NCBI GenBank assembly: GCA_963710205.1
Contig: CAVPZG010000004.1
Location: 1-64,000 of the forward strand
Length of the DNA: 64,000 nucleotides
Direction: 5' to 3'
Source: Pacificimonas sp963710205
Lineage (GTDB): Bacteria > Pseudomonadota > Alphaproteobacteria > Sphingomonadales > Sphingomonadaceae
Below are positions 25,664 through 35,197 of the stretch, piece by piece (positions within the stretch are counted from its first letter, which is position 1; each line of letters starts with the position of its first letter). Position numbers and translations under genes: made by a program. The notes under the pieces were generated by a model that ran no database searches, was not told the DNA's origin, and was given only the letters and a program-made list of their open reading frames with translations.

Positions 25664-26379
25664 GCGGTCTGGGCCATGCGCAGGGCGCGCGCCGCCGTCT
25701 TGCGTTCGGCGATGAGGGCGCGCATCCGCATCAGGATCGCGCTGCCCATCAACAGCGAAAACCCGAACGCCGAGATGAGAAGCGGCCACAACATGCTGCT
25801 GTCGATGCTGGAGCCCGAGAGCGTGATGGAGGCGGGCTGGTGCAGCGTGTTCCACCATTCGACACTGAATTTGATGATCGGCAGGTTGACGAGGCCGACC
25901 AGCGCCAGAACGGATGCCATCTTCGCGCCGCGCTGCGGCTCGTCATGCGCGCGGATGAGCGCGATGACTCCGAGGTAGAGAAAAAACAGCACCAGTACGG
26001 AGGTAAGTCGTCCGTCCCAGACCCACCAGGTTCCCCAGGTGGGCTTTCCCCATATGGAGCCGGTGAGAAGGCAGAGGGCGGCGAAGGTTGCGCCGATGGG
26101 CGCGATGGCGGCGAGCGCGACTTCGGCAAGCGGATGTTTCCAGACGAGCGCGCTGAAGGCAGCGATGCCAAGGCCGAGATAGCCAGCGGAGGCGAGCCAG
26201 GCCATCGGCACGTGGATGTAGAGCATCCTGACACTTTCGCCCTGCAGATAGTCGGCGGGCGCGATGAACAGACCCCAGTAGAGACCGGCAGCGACCGCCA
26301 GAAGCCCGATGGCGAGCGTCCAGCCGGTGAGCGGTCTGGCGATCCTCAGGAAGCGGGCGGGGTTGGCAAGGCGGTGCAT
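25660..26379 (-). CDS. ccmC: Haem ABC-type exporter permease CcmC
   Basis: CcmC presents haem to CcmE at the outer face of the inner membrane. The 239-residue protein has six hydrophobic segments and the tryptophan-rich motif GTWWVWDGRLTS. I chose the ATG at 26379 (MHRLANPARF), which matches family starts better than one 20 codons upstream. ccmA and ccmB are not next to it and no ccmFGH follows ccmE, so only the C-D-E part of the system is here. Confidence 0.94.
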   Translation of the reverse strand: MHRLANPARFLRIARPLTGWTLAIGLLAVAAGLYWGLFIAPADYLQGESVRMLYIHVPMAWLASAGYLGLGIAAFSALVWKHPLAEVALAAIAPIGATFAALCLLTGSIWGKPTWGTWWVWDGRLTSVLVLFFLYLGVIALIRAHDEPQRGAKMASVLALVGLVNLPIIKFSVEWWNTLHQPASITLSGSSIDSSMLWPLLISAFGFSLLMGSAILMRMRALIAERKTAARALRMAQTA

Positions 26380-26527
26380 GGCGGAGGTCAAATAGCAGCT
26401 TCCGCGCGGTTTCGTAAGGGCATGAGGCATCATATCCATTCCGGACCCGGTTTGCGCCCGAAGGTTGCTGCGTCGTTAACCAGTGCCGGGCGAGTTCTGG
26501 CCGCATGACGTTCATGGGGGCCCCATC

Positions 26528-28636
26528 ATGCTGAACCGCCTTTCGATCCTGCAGCGCCTGCTGATGGTGTCCTTGCTGCCGCTTGCGGCGGCCATCCTTC
26601 TGGCGGCGGCGAACATGCATGGGCTTTACGAAAAATGGCAGGCCGACAGCGCCGTCATCCAGGTGGTCGCGATCAAGCCGGCCATCGGGAAGGTGGTGAT
26701 GGAGCTGCAGCGCGAGCGCGGCCTGTCGGCCATGCTGCTGGCGGGGCCGCGACGTCCTGAGGATATAAGAGCGGAACTGGCGGCGCAGCGACCGCGCACC
26801 GATGCAGCCATCCAGAGTTTCCACACAGCCTATGCCGGGTTTCTGAACGACCAGCGCGCAGTGCGCGATGGCCCGACGGCAAAAGGCCTGAATGTGCCAT
26901 TGGCCGGGTTCGCGCGCGCCGTCAGCCAGGTCGGTGCGCTGCGAACGGACCTGACGCGGCGTCATATGCGGGCGGAGGACGTGCTGGCTGGCTATAACGA
27001 AATTATCGATACGTCCTACGAGATCCTGGACACGATGATCCTGCTGGCGTCGGATACCGAAGTGGCACGGCGCACGCAGGCCTTTTCGGGGATCGTGCGC
27101 GCCCGGAACCATGTCGGTCTGGAGCGCGCGCGGGGCGGCATGCTGATGCTGGCCGCCGCGCCGACGAGGGACATGGCCATGGCGCTGACCCTGGAACGCG
27201 GCAGGCAGGCGGCCTGGCTCGATATGGCGGCGTCGATGCGCGTGGGTGTGATCCCGCCGGGGATTGCGGCGGAAATCGACACCGAACTCGGGCCCATGCG
27301 TGCGCAGCTGCTCGATCCCGCCGTCAATGCCGGTTTCACCGCGAGACAGTGGTTCGCGGCGGCGTCCCGCAAGGTGGAGGCGCTTGCGAGCGTCCGGAAT
27401 GCCGCCATTGCCGAGCTCAGAACCTATGTCCTCGCCGCCGAGGAGAGGGCGCGGCACAGACTCGAGCTGGCCGCAACCCTGACGATTGCGGCGATCCTCT
27501 TGTTCCTGACGGTCTTCTATGCCCTGCTGCGCGGGGTCCGGACGTCCCTGTCGGCGCTCCACAGCGGCATTCATGCCATGGCGAGCGGCGAGGGGTCCGA
27601 TGCGTTCGACATGAGCCGCCTCGCACCGGAATTCAAAGGCCTGGGAGAGGCAATGACCGCGCTTGGCAAGGCGGATGCGGCCCGCCGCGCGGCGGAACGC
27701 AGGCGTGCGGAACTGGAGCGGGCGGCAAGTGCGTACAAGGAGCGTGAGCATGAAAGGGAGCGGGCCGGACATATCGCACAGGCGGAAAGGGTCGCGCGGA
27801 TGAACGCGGAAATCCTGCGTTTCGAAAGCCGGGCGAGCGAAATGATGCGCGCGCTTGAGAATGCGGCGCTGGCACTGGAAGGCTCCGCCCGGGAACTCGA
27901 TCAGATCGCGGATAGCACGCGCGCGGAGGCGCAGATGGCACACCACGCCTCCGATGATGCGAGTATGCACGTCCAGGCGGTCTCCATAGCGTCGGAGGGG
28001 CTGGCGATGGCCCTGGGCGCCATCCGCCAGTCGATCGACGAAACCAGCACCCGGGCCTCGAGGGCGGCCGCGAAGGCGGGGCAGGCAAGAGCGCGCGCGG
28101 AGGATCTGGCGACGCTTGCCGTGCAGATCGACCTGGTTGTCTCCGTGATCGACGACATCGCCGTGAAGACCAACTTTCTGGCGTTGAACGCAACCATCGA
28201 AGCGGCGATGGCCGGGGCGAGCCAGGGCGGATTCGGAGTGATCGCGCATGAACTCAAGGAACTCACCAAACAGACCGCGTTCCGCGCGGGGGAAATCAAT
28301 GCCCTCGTCGAATCGGCAAAGGAGATAAGCACCGCGATATCAGAAGGGATCGGCGGTCTGGAGGGAACGGCGCGAAGCAATAGTGCCCGCACCGCCGATC
28401 TGGCGCGCAACATCGCCGATCATGGCGGCGCGGCGCGGGAAATGAGCCTGTCGATGCGCGCAGCCGCAGAAGCCAGCCAATCCGTTGCCGGCGCGGCGAG
28501 GCGGGTGTCGGCGATTTCGGAAGAAACGCGGTCCATGTCCGGAGAGCTATTGGGCGCTGCGGAAACCGTGACGCGGACGGGCGCGGAATTCCGCGAGGTC
28601 TACGAGAATTTCGTGAGCGGTATCCGCGCGATCTGA
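26528..28636 (+). CDS. Methyl-accepting chemotaxis protein with NIT sensor domain
   Basis: The 702-residue protein has an N-terminal membrane anchor, then an NIT (nitrate/nitrite-sensing) type helical sensor domain with MELQRERGLSAMLLAG, a second membrane segment (about residues 319-341), HAMP-like linker and the signalling domain with the hairpin tip IDDIAVKTNFLALNATIEAAMAGASQ. Compared with the consensus (QTNLLALNAAIEAARAGE) the tip is altered. No CheR/CheB or CheW gene is nearby. The preferred start is the ATG at 26528. Confidence 0.88.
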   Translation: MLNRLSILQRLLMVSLLPLAAAILLAAANMHGLYEKWQADSAVIQVVAIKPAIGKVVMELQRERGLSAMLLAGPRRPEDIRAELAAQRPRTDAAIQSFHTAYAGFLNDQRAVRDGPTAKGLNVPLAGFARAVSQVGALRTDLTRRHMRAEDVLAGYNEIIDTSYEILDTMILLASDTEVARRTQAFSGIVRARNHVGLERARGGMLMLAAAPTRDMAMALTLERGRQAAWLDMAASMRVGVIPPGIAAEIDTELGPMRAQLLDPAVNAGFTARQWFAAASRKVEALASVRNAAIAELRTYVLAAEERARHRLELAATLTIAAILLFLTVFYALLRGVRTSLSALHSGIHAMASGEGSDAFDMSRLAPEFKGLGEAMTALGKADAARRAAERRRAELERAASAYKEREHERERAGHIAQAERVARMNAEILRFESRASEMMRALENAALALEGSARELDQIADSTRAEAQMAHHASDDASMHVQAVSIASEGLAMALGAIRQSIDETSTRASRAAAKAGQARARAEDLATLAVQIDLVVSVIDDIAVKTNFLALNATIEAAMAGASQGGFGVIAHELKELTKQTAFRAGEINALVESAKEISTAISEGIGGLEGTARSNSARTADLARNIADHGGAAREMSLSMRAAAEASQSVAGAARRVSAISEETRSMSGELLGAAETVTRTGAEFREVYENFVSGIRAI

Positions 28637-28721
28637 GGACATCGTCACGATTTCGGAACAGAAGTCGCTTTTACCGCATTGGTTTTCTATATGAGACCGA
28701 AACATCCGGGAGCCGACATCA

Positions 28722-30908
28722 ATGACACGTAAATTCCTGTTCGCCGGGGCAAGCGCACTGGCGCTGTCCGCCTGTGCCACCACGACGGAGGCAAGCAGCG
28801 CCGACATGATGACCGCCGACGACAGCCAGATGGAAAGTAGTTTCAACATGACCGAGCCGCACGACATCCTGATTGCCGAGTGGAGCGGTCCCAATCAGGG
28901 CCAGCCACCCTTTGACAAGGTCAACCCGGATTCGCCTGAGGATCTGGAGGCGGCGCTGAACGAGGCGATTGCGCGCCAGATGGCCGATGTCGACGCGATC
29001 GCGTCCAACAGCGCGCCGGCGACGTTTGAAAACGTGCTCGTGGCGATGGAGAAAGCCGGTGCCGAACTGGACCGGGTGGGGACGCTTTACAGTGTCTACA
29101 CGTCGAACCGGAAGACGCCGGAAATCCAGGCGGTTTCGGAACGGATCAGCCCCAAGTTCGCCGAGCTGGGCAACAAGATCAACTTCAATGACGCGCTCTT
29201 TCAGCGCGTGAAGACGGTGTACGATGCGCGCAACACTAGCGGGCTGAACGCGGAACAGATCCGCCTGGTCGAGGAATATTATGACGGCTTCGTCCGTTCG
29301 GGCGCTGCGCTTGACGATGCGCCGCAGGCGCGCGTGGGCGAGATCAACACCGAACTTGCGACGCTGAACAACGACTTCGCCAACCGCGTGACCGCCGACG
29401 AAGGCAAGTTGATCGCCGTCGACGCGGAGGCCGTCGCCTCCCTGCCGGACGGTCTGAAAGCCAGCTTTGCCGAGGCTGCGAAGGAAGCGGGCATGACGGG
29501 ATATGCGGTTGCCAACACGCGCTCTTCCGTCGATCCGTTCCTGACCTTTTCCGACGACCGCGATGCGCGTGAGGAAGTCTGGAAGGCCTTCGTCAACCGC
29601 GGCGACAATGGCGACGAGAATGATACGAACGCGCTGATCGCCGAGATCGTCAAGCTGCGCGCCGAACGCGCGAAGCTGCTCGGCTTTGAAAGCCATGCAC
29701 ATTATCGCATGGACGACACGATGGCGAAGGATCCCGCCAAGGCGATGGATCTGATGATGCGCGTCTGGAAGCCCGCCGTCGCGCGCGTCGCCGAAGAGGT
29801 CGCCGACATGCAGGCACTGGCCGACAAGGAGGGCGCGGACTTCAAGATCGCCCCCTGGGATTACCGCTACTATGCCGAAAAGGTCCGCAAGGACCGCTAC
29901 GCGCTCGATCAGAATGAGTTCAAGAATTACTTCGAGCTCAACAACATGATCGAAGCCAGCTATTACATGGCGGATCGGCTATATGGTTTCCAGTTCGAGG
30001 AAGTGACCGGCAGCATCCCGACCTTCCACGAGGATGTGCGCGTTTTCCACGTGACGGACAAGGCGGGTAGCCATGTCGGCTATCTGTACCGCGATGATTA
30101 TGCGCGCGGCGGCAAGCGGTCAGGTGCGTGGCAGTCCACCTATCGGTCCCAGAACCAGATCAATGGCGAGAAGGTCTATCCGATCGTCTCGAACAACAAC
30201 AATTTCACCGAGGGTGCGAATGGCGAGCCGACGCTGATCTCGCTGGATGATGCGGAGACGCTGTTCCACGAATTCGGCCACGCCCTGCATGCGCTGTCGA
30301 ACAGTGTCACCTACCCCAGCCTGGGCGGAACGCCCCGCGATTTCGTTGAATTTCCCAGCCAGGTGCACGAGAACTGGCTGCTGACGCCGGAAATCCTCGA
30401 TCAATATGCGCGCCATTACAAAACCGGCGAGAAGATGCCGCAGTCCCTGATCGACAAGCTGGAGGCGGCGCGGACATTCAATCAGGGCTTCGCGACGGTC
30501 GAATATCTGGGAGACGCCATTCTGGACATGCAGCTGCACATGAACCCGAATCCGCCTGCGGACTTCGATGCCGACAGATACGAGCGGGAAGCGCTGGCGG
30601 CGCTTGGAATGCCGGATGAAATCGTCCTGAGGCACCGCCTGCCGCACTTCAATCACCTCTTCTCTTCGGACGCCTATTCGGCGGGCTATTACAGCTATCT
30701 GTGGTCGGATGTGATGGCGTCCGATGCCTGGGCGGCGTTCGAGGAAGCGGGCAGTCCGTGGGACCCGGCGACGGCCAAGAAGTTCCAGGAGATCATTCTG
30801 GCGACGGGTGACGCCATCCCGCGCGACGAGGCCTACCGTGAATTCCGTGGCCGCGATCCCGAGGTGGAGGCGCTGCTGAAGAACCGCGGTTTCCCGACCG
30901 GCCAGTAA
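28722..30908 (+). CDS. M3-family metallopeptidase (oligopeptidase/peptidyl-dipeptidase type), lipoprotein
   Basis: The 728-residue protein has a lipoprotein signal (LALSACA, Cys at about residue 19) and the zinc-binding HEFGH at residues 516-520, with the third ligand Glu in DFVEFPSQVHENW. Flanking GYYSYLWSDVMASDAW is typical of M3A peptidases (Dcp/oligopeptidase A). It is expected to be periplasmic or outer-membrane-anchored and to degrade short peptides. A strong terminator follows. Neighbouring genes give no further hint. Confidence 0.93.
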   Translation: MTRKFLFAGASALALSACATTTEASSADMMTADDSQMESSFNMTEPHDILIAEWSGPNQGQPPFDKVNPDSPEDLEAALNEAIARQMADVDAIASNSAPATFENVLVAMEKAGAELDRVGTLYSVYTSNRKTPEIQAVSERISPKFAELGNKINFNDALFQRVKTVYDARNTSGLNAEQIRLVEEYYDGFVRSGAALDDAPQARVGEINTELATLNNDFANRVTADEGKLIAVDAEAVASLPDGLKASFAEAAKEAGMTGYAVANTRSSVDPFLTFSDDRDAREEVWKAFVNRGDNGDENDTNALIAEIVKLRAERAKLLGFESHAHYRMDDTMAKDPAKAMDLMMRVWKPAVARVAEEVADMQALADKEGADFKIAPWDYRYYAEKVRKDRYALDQNEFKNYFELNNMIEASYYMADRLYGFQFEEVTGSIPTFHEDVRVFHVTDKAGSHVGYLYRDDYARGGKRSGAWQSTYRSQNQINGEKVYPIVSNNNNFTEGANGEPTLISLDDAETLFHEFGHALHALSNSVTYPSLGGTPRDFVEFPSQVHENWLLTPEILDQYARHYKTGEKMPQSLIDKLEAARTFNQGFATVEYLGDAILDMQLHMNPNPPADFDADRYEREALAALGMPDEIVLRHRLPHFNHLFSSDAYSAGYYSYLWSDVMASDAWAAFEEAGSPWDPATAKKFQEIILATGDAIPRDEAYREFRGRDPEVEALLKNRGFPTGQ

Positions 30909-30930
30909 GGCGCATTCCGATCGCGCCATG

Positions 30931-30972
30931 ACGGGCGCGGCGTCCTTGCCGGGATGCCGCGCCCGTTTCCGT
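30931..30972. terminator. Terminator between the M3 peptidase and the ligase
   Basis: An 11-bp perfect stem (ACGGGCGCGGC at 30931-30941 with GCCGCGCCCGT at 30956-30966) followed by TTCCGTT. It separates two converging genes and may act in both directions. Confidence 0.7.
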
Positions 30973-32563
30973 TCAGTCGATCATCTTTTCAAGTGTGGCG
31001 ACCACATCCGCTTCCGCCGCCGGCTTGTCGTCCCTGATCCGGTGGATGCGGGGAAAGCGCATGGCGATGCCGCTCTTGTGGCGTCTGGACTGGTGGACGC
31101 TGTCGAAGGCGATTTCCAGGACGAGTGACTTTTCGACCTCGCGCACCGGTCCGAAACGTCCCGTCGTGTTCGCGCGCACAAATTTGTCGAGGAAACGCAG
31201 CTCCTCGTCGGTAATGCCGCTATAGGCCTTGCCAACCGGCACCAGGTCACCCTCCCCCGACGTCTCCCCGGTCCAGCAGCCGAAGGTATAGTCGCTGAAA
31301 TAGGAGGAGCGCCGTCCTGACCCGCGCTGGGCGTACATGATGACGCAGTCCGCCGTCAGCGGATCGCGCTTCCATTTGTACCAGAGGCCGGTCCTGCGGC
31401 CCGCGACATAGGGGCTGTCCTTCCGTTTCAGCATCAGCCCCTCGATCGCGGCGCTGCGTGCCCCCTCGCGGATCTTGCCGAGATGATCGAAGTCGTCCGC
31501 CTCCACGACCGAGGACAGGTCGAAACGGTCGGCGGGCAGACGCGGCACGAAAGCCTCAAGCCGTTTGCGCCGCTCCGTCCAGGGAAGCGCGCGCAAGTCC
31601 TGCGCGCCGTCATAGAGGATGTCATAGGCGCGGACGAAGGCGGGGGCCTCGGCCAGCATCTTCCGCGAGACGGTTTTGCGGCCGAGACGCTGTTGCAGCG
31701 CGTTGAAGCTTGCCGCCTCGCCGCCCTGCGCGTCGCCCTTCACCAGCAACTCGCCGTCGATGACGCCATGCTCCCGAAATGCCTCGGCGACATCGGGAAA
31801 GCTGGCGGTGACATCGTCGCCGGTGCGGCTGAACAGCTTCGTCTCGCCCTTCACATGGCTGAGCTGGACGCGGATGCCGTCCCATTTCCATTCCGCGGCG
31901 TAATCGGCGAGATCGACGCGCAGATCCTCGAGGGGATGGGCGAGCATGAAGGGGCGGAAGACGGGAATGTCCTCGTGGGTGGGCTGCGGAATCCGGCCCT
32001 CGCCCCACTGGAATAGCGTCGGATAGGGCGGCGCGAGGCCGTGCCAGACCTCCTCGACGGCATCGACGTCGAGCCCGAACGCCTGCGCCAGTGCCGTCTT
32101 TGCCAGCCGCGCGGAGACACCGATGCGCAGCGCGCCCGTTGCCAGCTTTATCAGGGCGAACCGTTCGCCCGGTGTCATCGCGTCGAGATAGCCCGCCATG
32201 ACGGCAGGCGCGTCGGCGCGGCTGAGCGTCATCAGGCGGTCGACGACCGAGGCGAGGCGAATGTCCTGTTCCACCGGCCGTCGCCCCCGGCCTTGGTTCC
32301 CACAGCAGGCTGACGGTTTCCGCCATGTCGCCGACATAGGCGCGGCTCATCTTGAAAAGGACGGGATCGACACGCTCCTCGGTCAGCGTCTTGATGAGGC
32401 CCGCCTTGACCGACTTGAAGTCCAGTTCCCCCGTCAAGGCCGCCAGCGCCCAGCCCCGGTCGGGATCGGGCGTGGCGATCAGATAGTCCGCGATCAGCTT
32501 GATCTTGGCATTGCGGGAGCGCGTGTAGACCAGGCGTTCGAGGAGGTCGGCGAAGTCCCTCAT
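30973..32563 (-). pseudogene. ATP-dependent DNA ligase of the ligase-associated repair cluster, frameshifted
   Basis: The first frame (MRDFADLLERLVYTRSRNAK, to about 32290) gives the N-terminal DNA-binding domain and ends FKMSRAYVGDMAETVSLLWEP. The second frame carries the rest: the catalytic lysine in EWKWDGIRVQ, EGLMLKRKDSPY and YKWKRDP, ending near VVATLEKMID. Removing one base from the five-C run at 32284-32288 (plus strand) joins them into about 529 residues, the normal size of this ligase type. Either the gene is inactivated or the run is misread. Its start overlaps the stop of the upstream kinase gene (ATGA). The associated exonuclease and helicase are elsewhere in the window. Confidence 0.88.
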
Positions 32564-33588
32564 TCAGCCATTTCGTCTTCCGGCTCAAGTTCCAGAACAA
32601 CCCGTGTGCCGTTCGCGTCGCTGGTCGTCGAGAGTGTGCCCCTGGCCTGATCGGAAAAGGCGGTGATGAGGCGTTTGCCGAGGCTGCCCCTGCGCGCGGG
32701 TTCATTGGACATGCCGACACCGTCGTCGGTCATGATGAGGCAGATACCGCGCGTTTCATTGCGGATGAATTCCACATGCATCCTGCCGCGATCGCGTCCG
32801 ACGAAGGCATATTTCGCGGCGTTGGTGGCGAGTTCGTTGACGATCAGGCCGACGGCGATGGCGCGGTCGCGCGGAAACCAGATCTGGTCGGCATGACAGG
32901 TGAACACCACGCCATCGGGCAGGGTAAGGCTGGCAGCGAGACTATCGCACATTTCCGTCATATAGGCCTGCATGTCGACCATCGTGGGCAAACCATCGCC
33001 CCGGTAGAGCGACTGGTGCGCGCGAGCGAAACTGCCAATGCGGAGAGAGGCGTCGCCCAGCACATCGCTGGCGGGATCGCCGTCCTCAAGTTCCCGCCGC
33101 TGCAATTCCAGAAGCGAGATCACCATGCCGAAATTGTTTTTCACGCGGTGATCGAACTCCTGCAGATAGAGGTCGCGCTTCCTGAGGGCATCGGTCCGTT
33201 CATTGACGGCGCGGCGGACCGCGCGGCGGAAGATTTCCGCCAGCACGACAATGATAAGCCCCGAAATGACGTTCACGATCACGCGTGGGCCGTCCGTCGG
33301 GACTTCAAACGCGAAACTGCCCGAAATCGGCAGGACGAAATACCAGGCGTAGAGGGCGCAGAGGATTTCCGTCATCAGGCCCGCCTGCCAGCGGGCAAAC
33401 AGCGTTGCGAGCAGTACGGAGGGAAAGGTGAGCGCGAACGGACCCGCGGATGGCAGAACGATGTCGATGACCTCCCGCGCGGCAAAGGCCATGGCGGTGC
33501 AGAGAACCGCGACGATGACCTGCGTGACGAAAGCCGGACTCCAGCCCGCGAAGCGTTCGGGAAGATCAAGTTCGCCGAGACGGTTCAT
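32560..33588 (-). CDS. Membrane sensor histidine kinase, HisKA_2 type
   Basis: The 342-residue protein has three or four N-terminal transmembrane segments of DUF4118 type (about residues 20-125), then a HisKA_2 transmitter with FDHRVKNNFGMVISLLELQ (phosphoacceptor His) and an ATPase domain with VNELATNAAKYAF and DDGVGM. It overlaps the ligase start by ATGA, so it is translationally coupled to it. No response regulator is adjacent. A link between this kinase and repair-gene expression is only suggested by position. Confidence 0.85.
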   Translation of the reverse strand: MNRLGELDLPERFAGWSPAFVTQVIVAVLCTAMAFAAREVIDIVLPSAGPFALTFPSVLLATLFARWQAGLMTEILCALYAWYFVLPISGSFAFEVPTDGPRVIVNVISGLIIVVLAEIFRRAVRRAVNERTDALRKRDLYLQEFDHRVKNNFGMVISLLELQRRELEDGDPASDVLGDASLRIGSFARAHQSLYRGDGLPTMVDMQAYMTEMCDSLAASLTLPDGVVFTCHADQIWFPRDRAIAVGLIVNELATNAAKYAFVGRDRGRMHVEFIRNETRGICLIMTDDGVGMSNEPARRGSLGKRLITAFSDQARGTLSTTSDANGTRVVLELEPEDEMAE

Positions 33589-33699
33589 GCGCTACGACTT
33601 GGTCCAGTCCCATGCGTCGCATGCCGACCGATTAACATAGCGCAACCCCTCCTCCACGCTTCCTAATCCTGCATAATCAAACTTTTCGAAGGTGGCCAG

Positions 33700-33873
33700 C
33701 TATGGCTGTTCCTGATCATCCTCGTCCTCCCGCCCCACCATGTTGAGCGTGCGGGCCTTGATCTGACGGGTCATGCACCAGTGGAGGAAAGCGTCTTCGC
33801 GGCCATGCGTGACCCAGACCTCCTTTGGGGGCGATATCCTGGATGGTCTGTGTCAACGCCGTCCCATTCGGCA
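33700..33873 (-). pseudogene. Decayed second copy of the exonuclease 3' end
   Basis: This stretch matches the 3' part of the ligase-associated exonuclease at 35198-35360 at about 90% by eye, but with indels that break the frame upstream of PKEVWVTHGRED. Its C-terminus differs: the copy reads VGREDEDDQEQP then stop, where the intact gene stops after VGREDEDD. It is joined directly to a ligase fragment. Confidence 0.8.
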
Positions 33874-33971
33874 TCGGGCGCCGCGCGGGGATCGTCCGCG
33901 ATCAGCTTGATCCTGGCTTAGCGCGAGCGCGTTTAGACCAGGCGTTCGAAGAGGTCGGCGAGGGAGGTCAC
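33874..33971 (-). pseudogene. Decayed second copy of the ligase 5' end
   Basis: The minus strand reads VTSLADLFERLV-stop-TRSR-stop-ARIKLIAD, matching the intact ligase start (MRDFADLLERLVYTRSRNAKIKLIAD) with two in-frame stop codons. It covers about 98 bases and ends where the kinase-side exonuclease fragment begins. With 33700-33873 it forms a chimeric junction in the order ligase start then exonuclease end, not the native gene order. Confidence 0.8.
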
Positions 33972-34076
33972 GCCGCAGGACGGTTTCGCGTCAATATCAT
34001 CACTAAGGGAAATCCCGCAGATACGGCCTTTGTGCCATGGTCTATATTCCGCCGTAAGAATTTAAGGAGATTTTCG

Positions 34077-34868
34077 ATGGGCGGTTTTGGAGAGATTGCC
34101 GGGGCAATGGCTGCCGGGGCCGCAGCGGGCGCGGCGGGCAACGGCGTGGGCGCTGGCAAGCCGGACCTTGCGGACATCGAGACGGATTTCCAGGTCCAGG
34201 ACGACCGGACTGCCGACTGGTCGCCAAAGCTGTTCGGAGCCATTCCGCTGTTGGGACTGGGCGGAACACAGCATCTGACTGTGACCGAGGGCGAGTTGCT
34301 GGACCAGCTGACCACCGATCGGGGTTTCAATGGCTTGCGGGAATTTCGCAATATCAAGGATGATGCGTTCGAGACGGCAAATACGCGCTTTCCGCCGCCC
34401 GCCGGTCCGATCCCGGCGGCGGTCGAGGCGCAGATCCAGGCATTGCCTGCGGACCAGCAGGATATCGCCCGGGCGCTGTGGCCGACGAATGACGGGCAGA
34501 ATGATGCCTTTCGACACGCCTATTGGAGCGCCGAACTAACCCGCGAATTCGGTGCCGAATGGGCAACGCAATTTACGACGGCGCATGAGGCCATTCCGGG
34601 CAATCCCGGCATCCGTGAGGCGATGGATTTGTACAATAATTCCATCGGTATCGCCATTGCCGAGGCGAACCCGAACGCCAGCTCTTCCGAGCTGGCCGAT
34701 CTGGTGGCGGAGGCGGTGAATGACGGCGACCTGGTAGTCGTCAACCAGGCCGGTCATCTGGAGTGGAGCGACAATATCGCGATCGGTCAGCATGGCATGG
34801 CCCCTTCCGCGCCCTTTCCGGGCGTGATAGGCGTGCCGAATGGCAACGCCAATCCGACGGGCTCCTGA
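34077..34868 (+). CDS. DUF6973-like protein, candidate toxin
   Basis: The 263-residue protein starts at an ATG preceded by AAGGAGA. After an Ala/Gly-rich N-terminus (residues 6-27), the C-terminal half has NDGQNDAFRHAYWSAELTREFG (residues 138-159, shown in pieces), TTAHE (167-171) and DLYNNSIGI (185-193). The DAFRHA...HE...NN pattern recalls the uncharacterised DUF6973 domain found in several secreted or polymorphic-toxin contexts; this is memory of a motif, not a search. No signal peptide is seen. The overlapping lipoprotein gene downstream would be a natural immunity or partner protein. The gene is on the opposite strand to the flanking repair genes. Confidence 0.7.
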   Translation: MGGFGEIAGAMAAGAAAGAAGNGVGAGKPDLADIETDFQVQDDRTADWSPKLFGAIPLLGLGGTQHLTVTEGELLDQLTTDRGFNGLREFRNIKDDAFETANTRFPPPAGPIPAAVEAQIQALPADQQDIARALWPTNDGQNDAFRHAYWSAELTREFGAEWATQFTTAHEAIPGNPGIREAMDLYNNSIGIAIAEANPNASSSELADLVAEAVNDGDLVVVNQAGHLEWSDNIAIGQHGMAPSAPFPGVIGVPNGNANPTGS

Positions 34869-35196
34869 GATTATCCGGATTTTTCCGGTCTTTGCCCTGT
34901 TTTTGTTGACGATGACGGGGTGCGACATGGGGTTCGATAGCGGCAAATGGGCGAGCGGTGCGGGCAATTACACGGGCGAAAACCCGCGCATCGAAATGGT
35001 TGGCGACGTGCGCGGCGCGGTTACCGTCGGGATGGCGCGCGGCGACGTACAGGCGCTGCTGGGGCCGCCCGATGGGACAAGCGAGACCGTCGACCGCTAT
35101 GCCCTGGGGCGCAGCGCGGTGGGTGTCGACCTAGAGACAATGGCGATCCATTATGAAAATGATCGGGTGACGGAGATTTCAGTCTCCCGCACCTGA
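34840..35196 (+). CDS. Small lipoprotein, BamE/SmpA-like C-terminal part, candidate immunity protein
   Basis: The 118-residue protein has an N-terminal hydrophobic segment with lipobox LTMTGC (Cys about residue 28). The mature part contains VTVGMARGDVQALLGPPDG and later VGVDLETMAIHYENDRV, a pattern of two short helices and strands like BamE/SmpA-type folds. It starts inside the end of the DUF6973-like gene (29-base overlap), so the two are made together. It stops two bases before the exonuclease gene ends. The role as partner or immunity protein is inference. Confidence 0.6.
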   Translation: MATPIRRAPEIIRIFPVFALFLLTMTGCDMGFDSGKWASGAGNYTGENPRIEMVGDVRGAVTVGMARGDVQALLGPPDGTSETVDRYALGRSAVGVDLETMAIHYENDRVTEISVSRT

Positions 35197-35197
35197 A

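Noticed and set aside
25943..28249. 768-codon frame on the minus strand across ccmC and the chemoreceptor
   Set aside because: It runs through two good genes and has a shadow composition.
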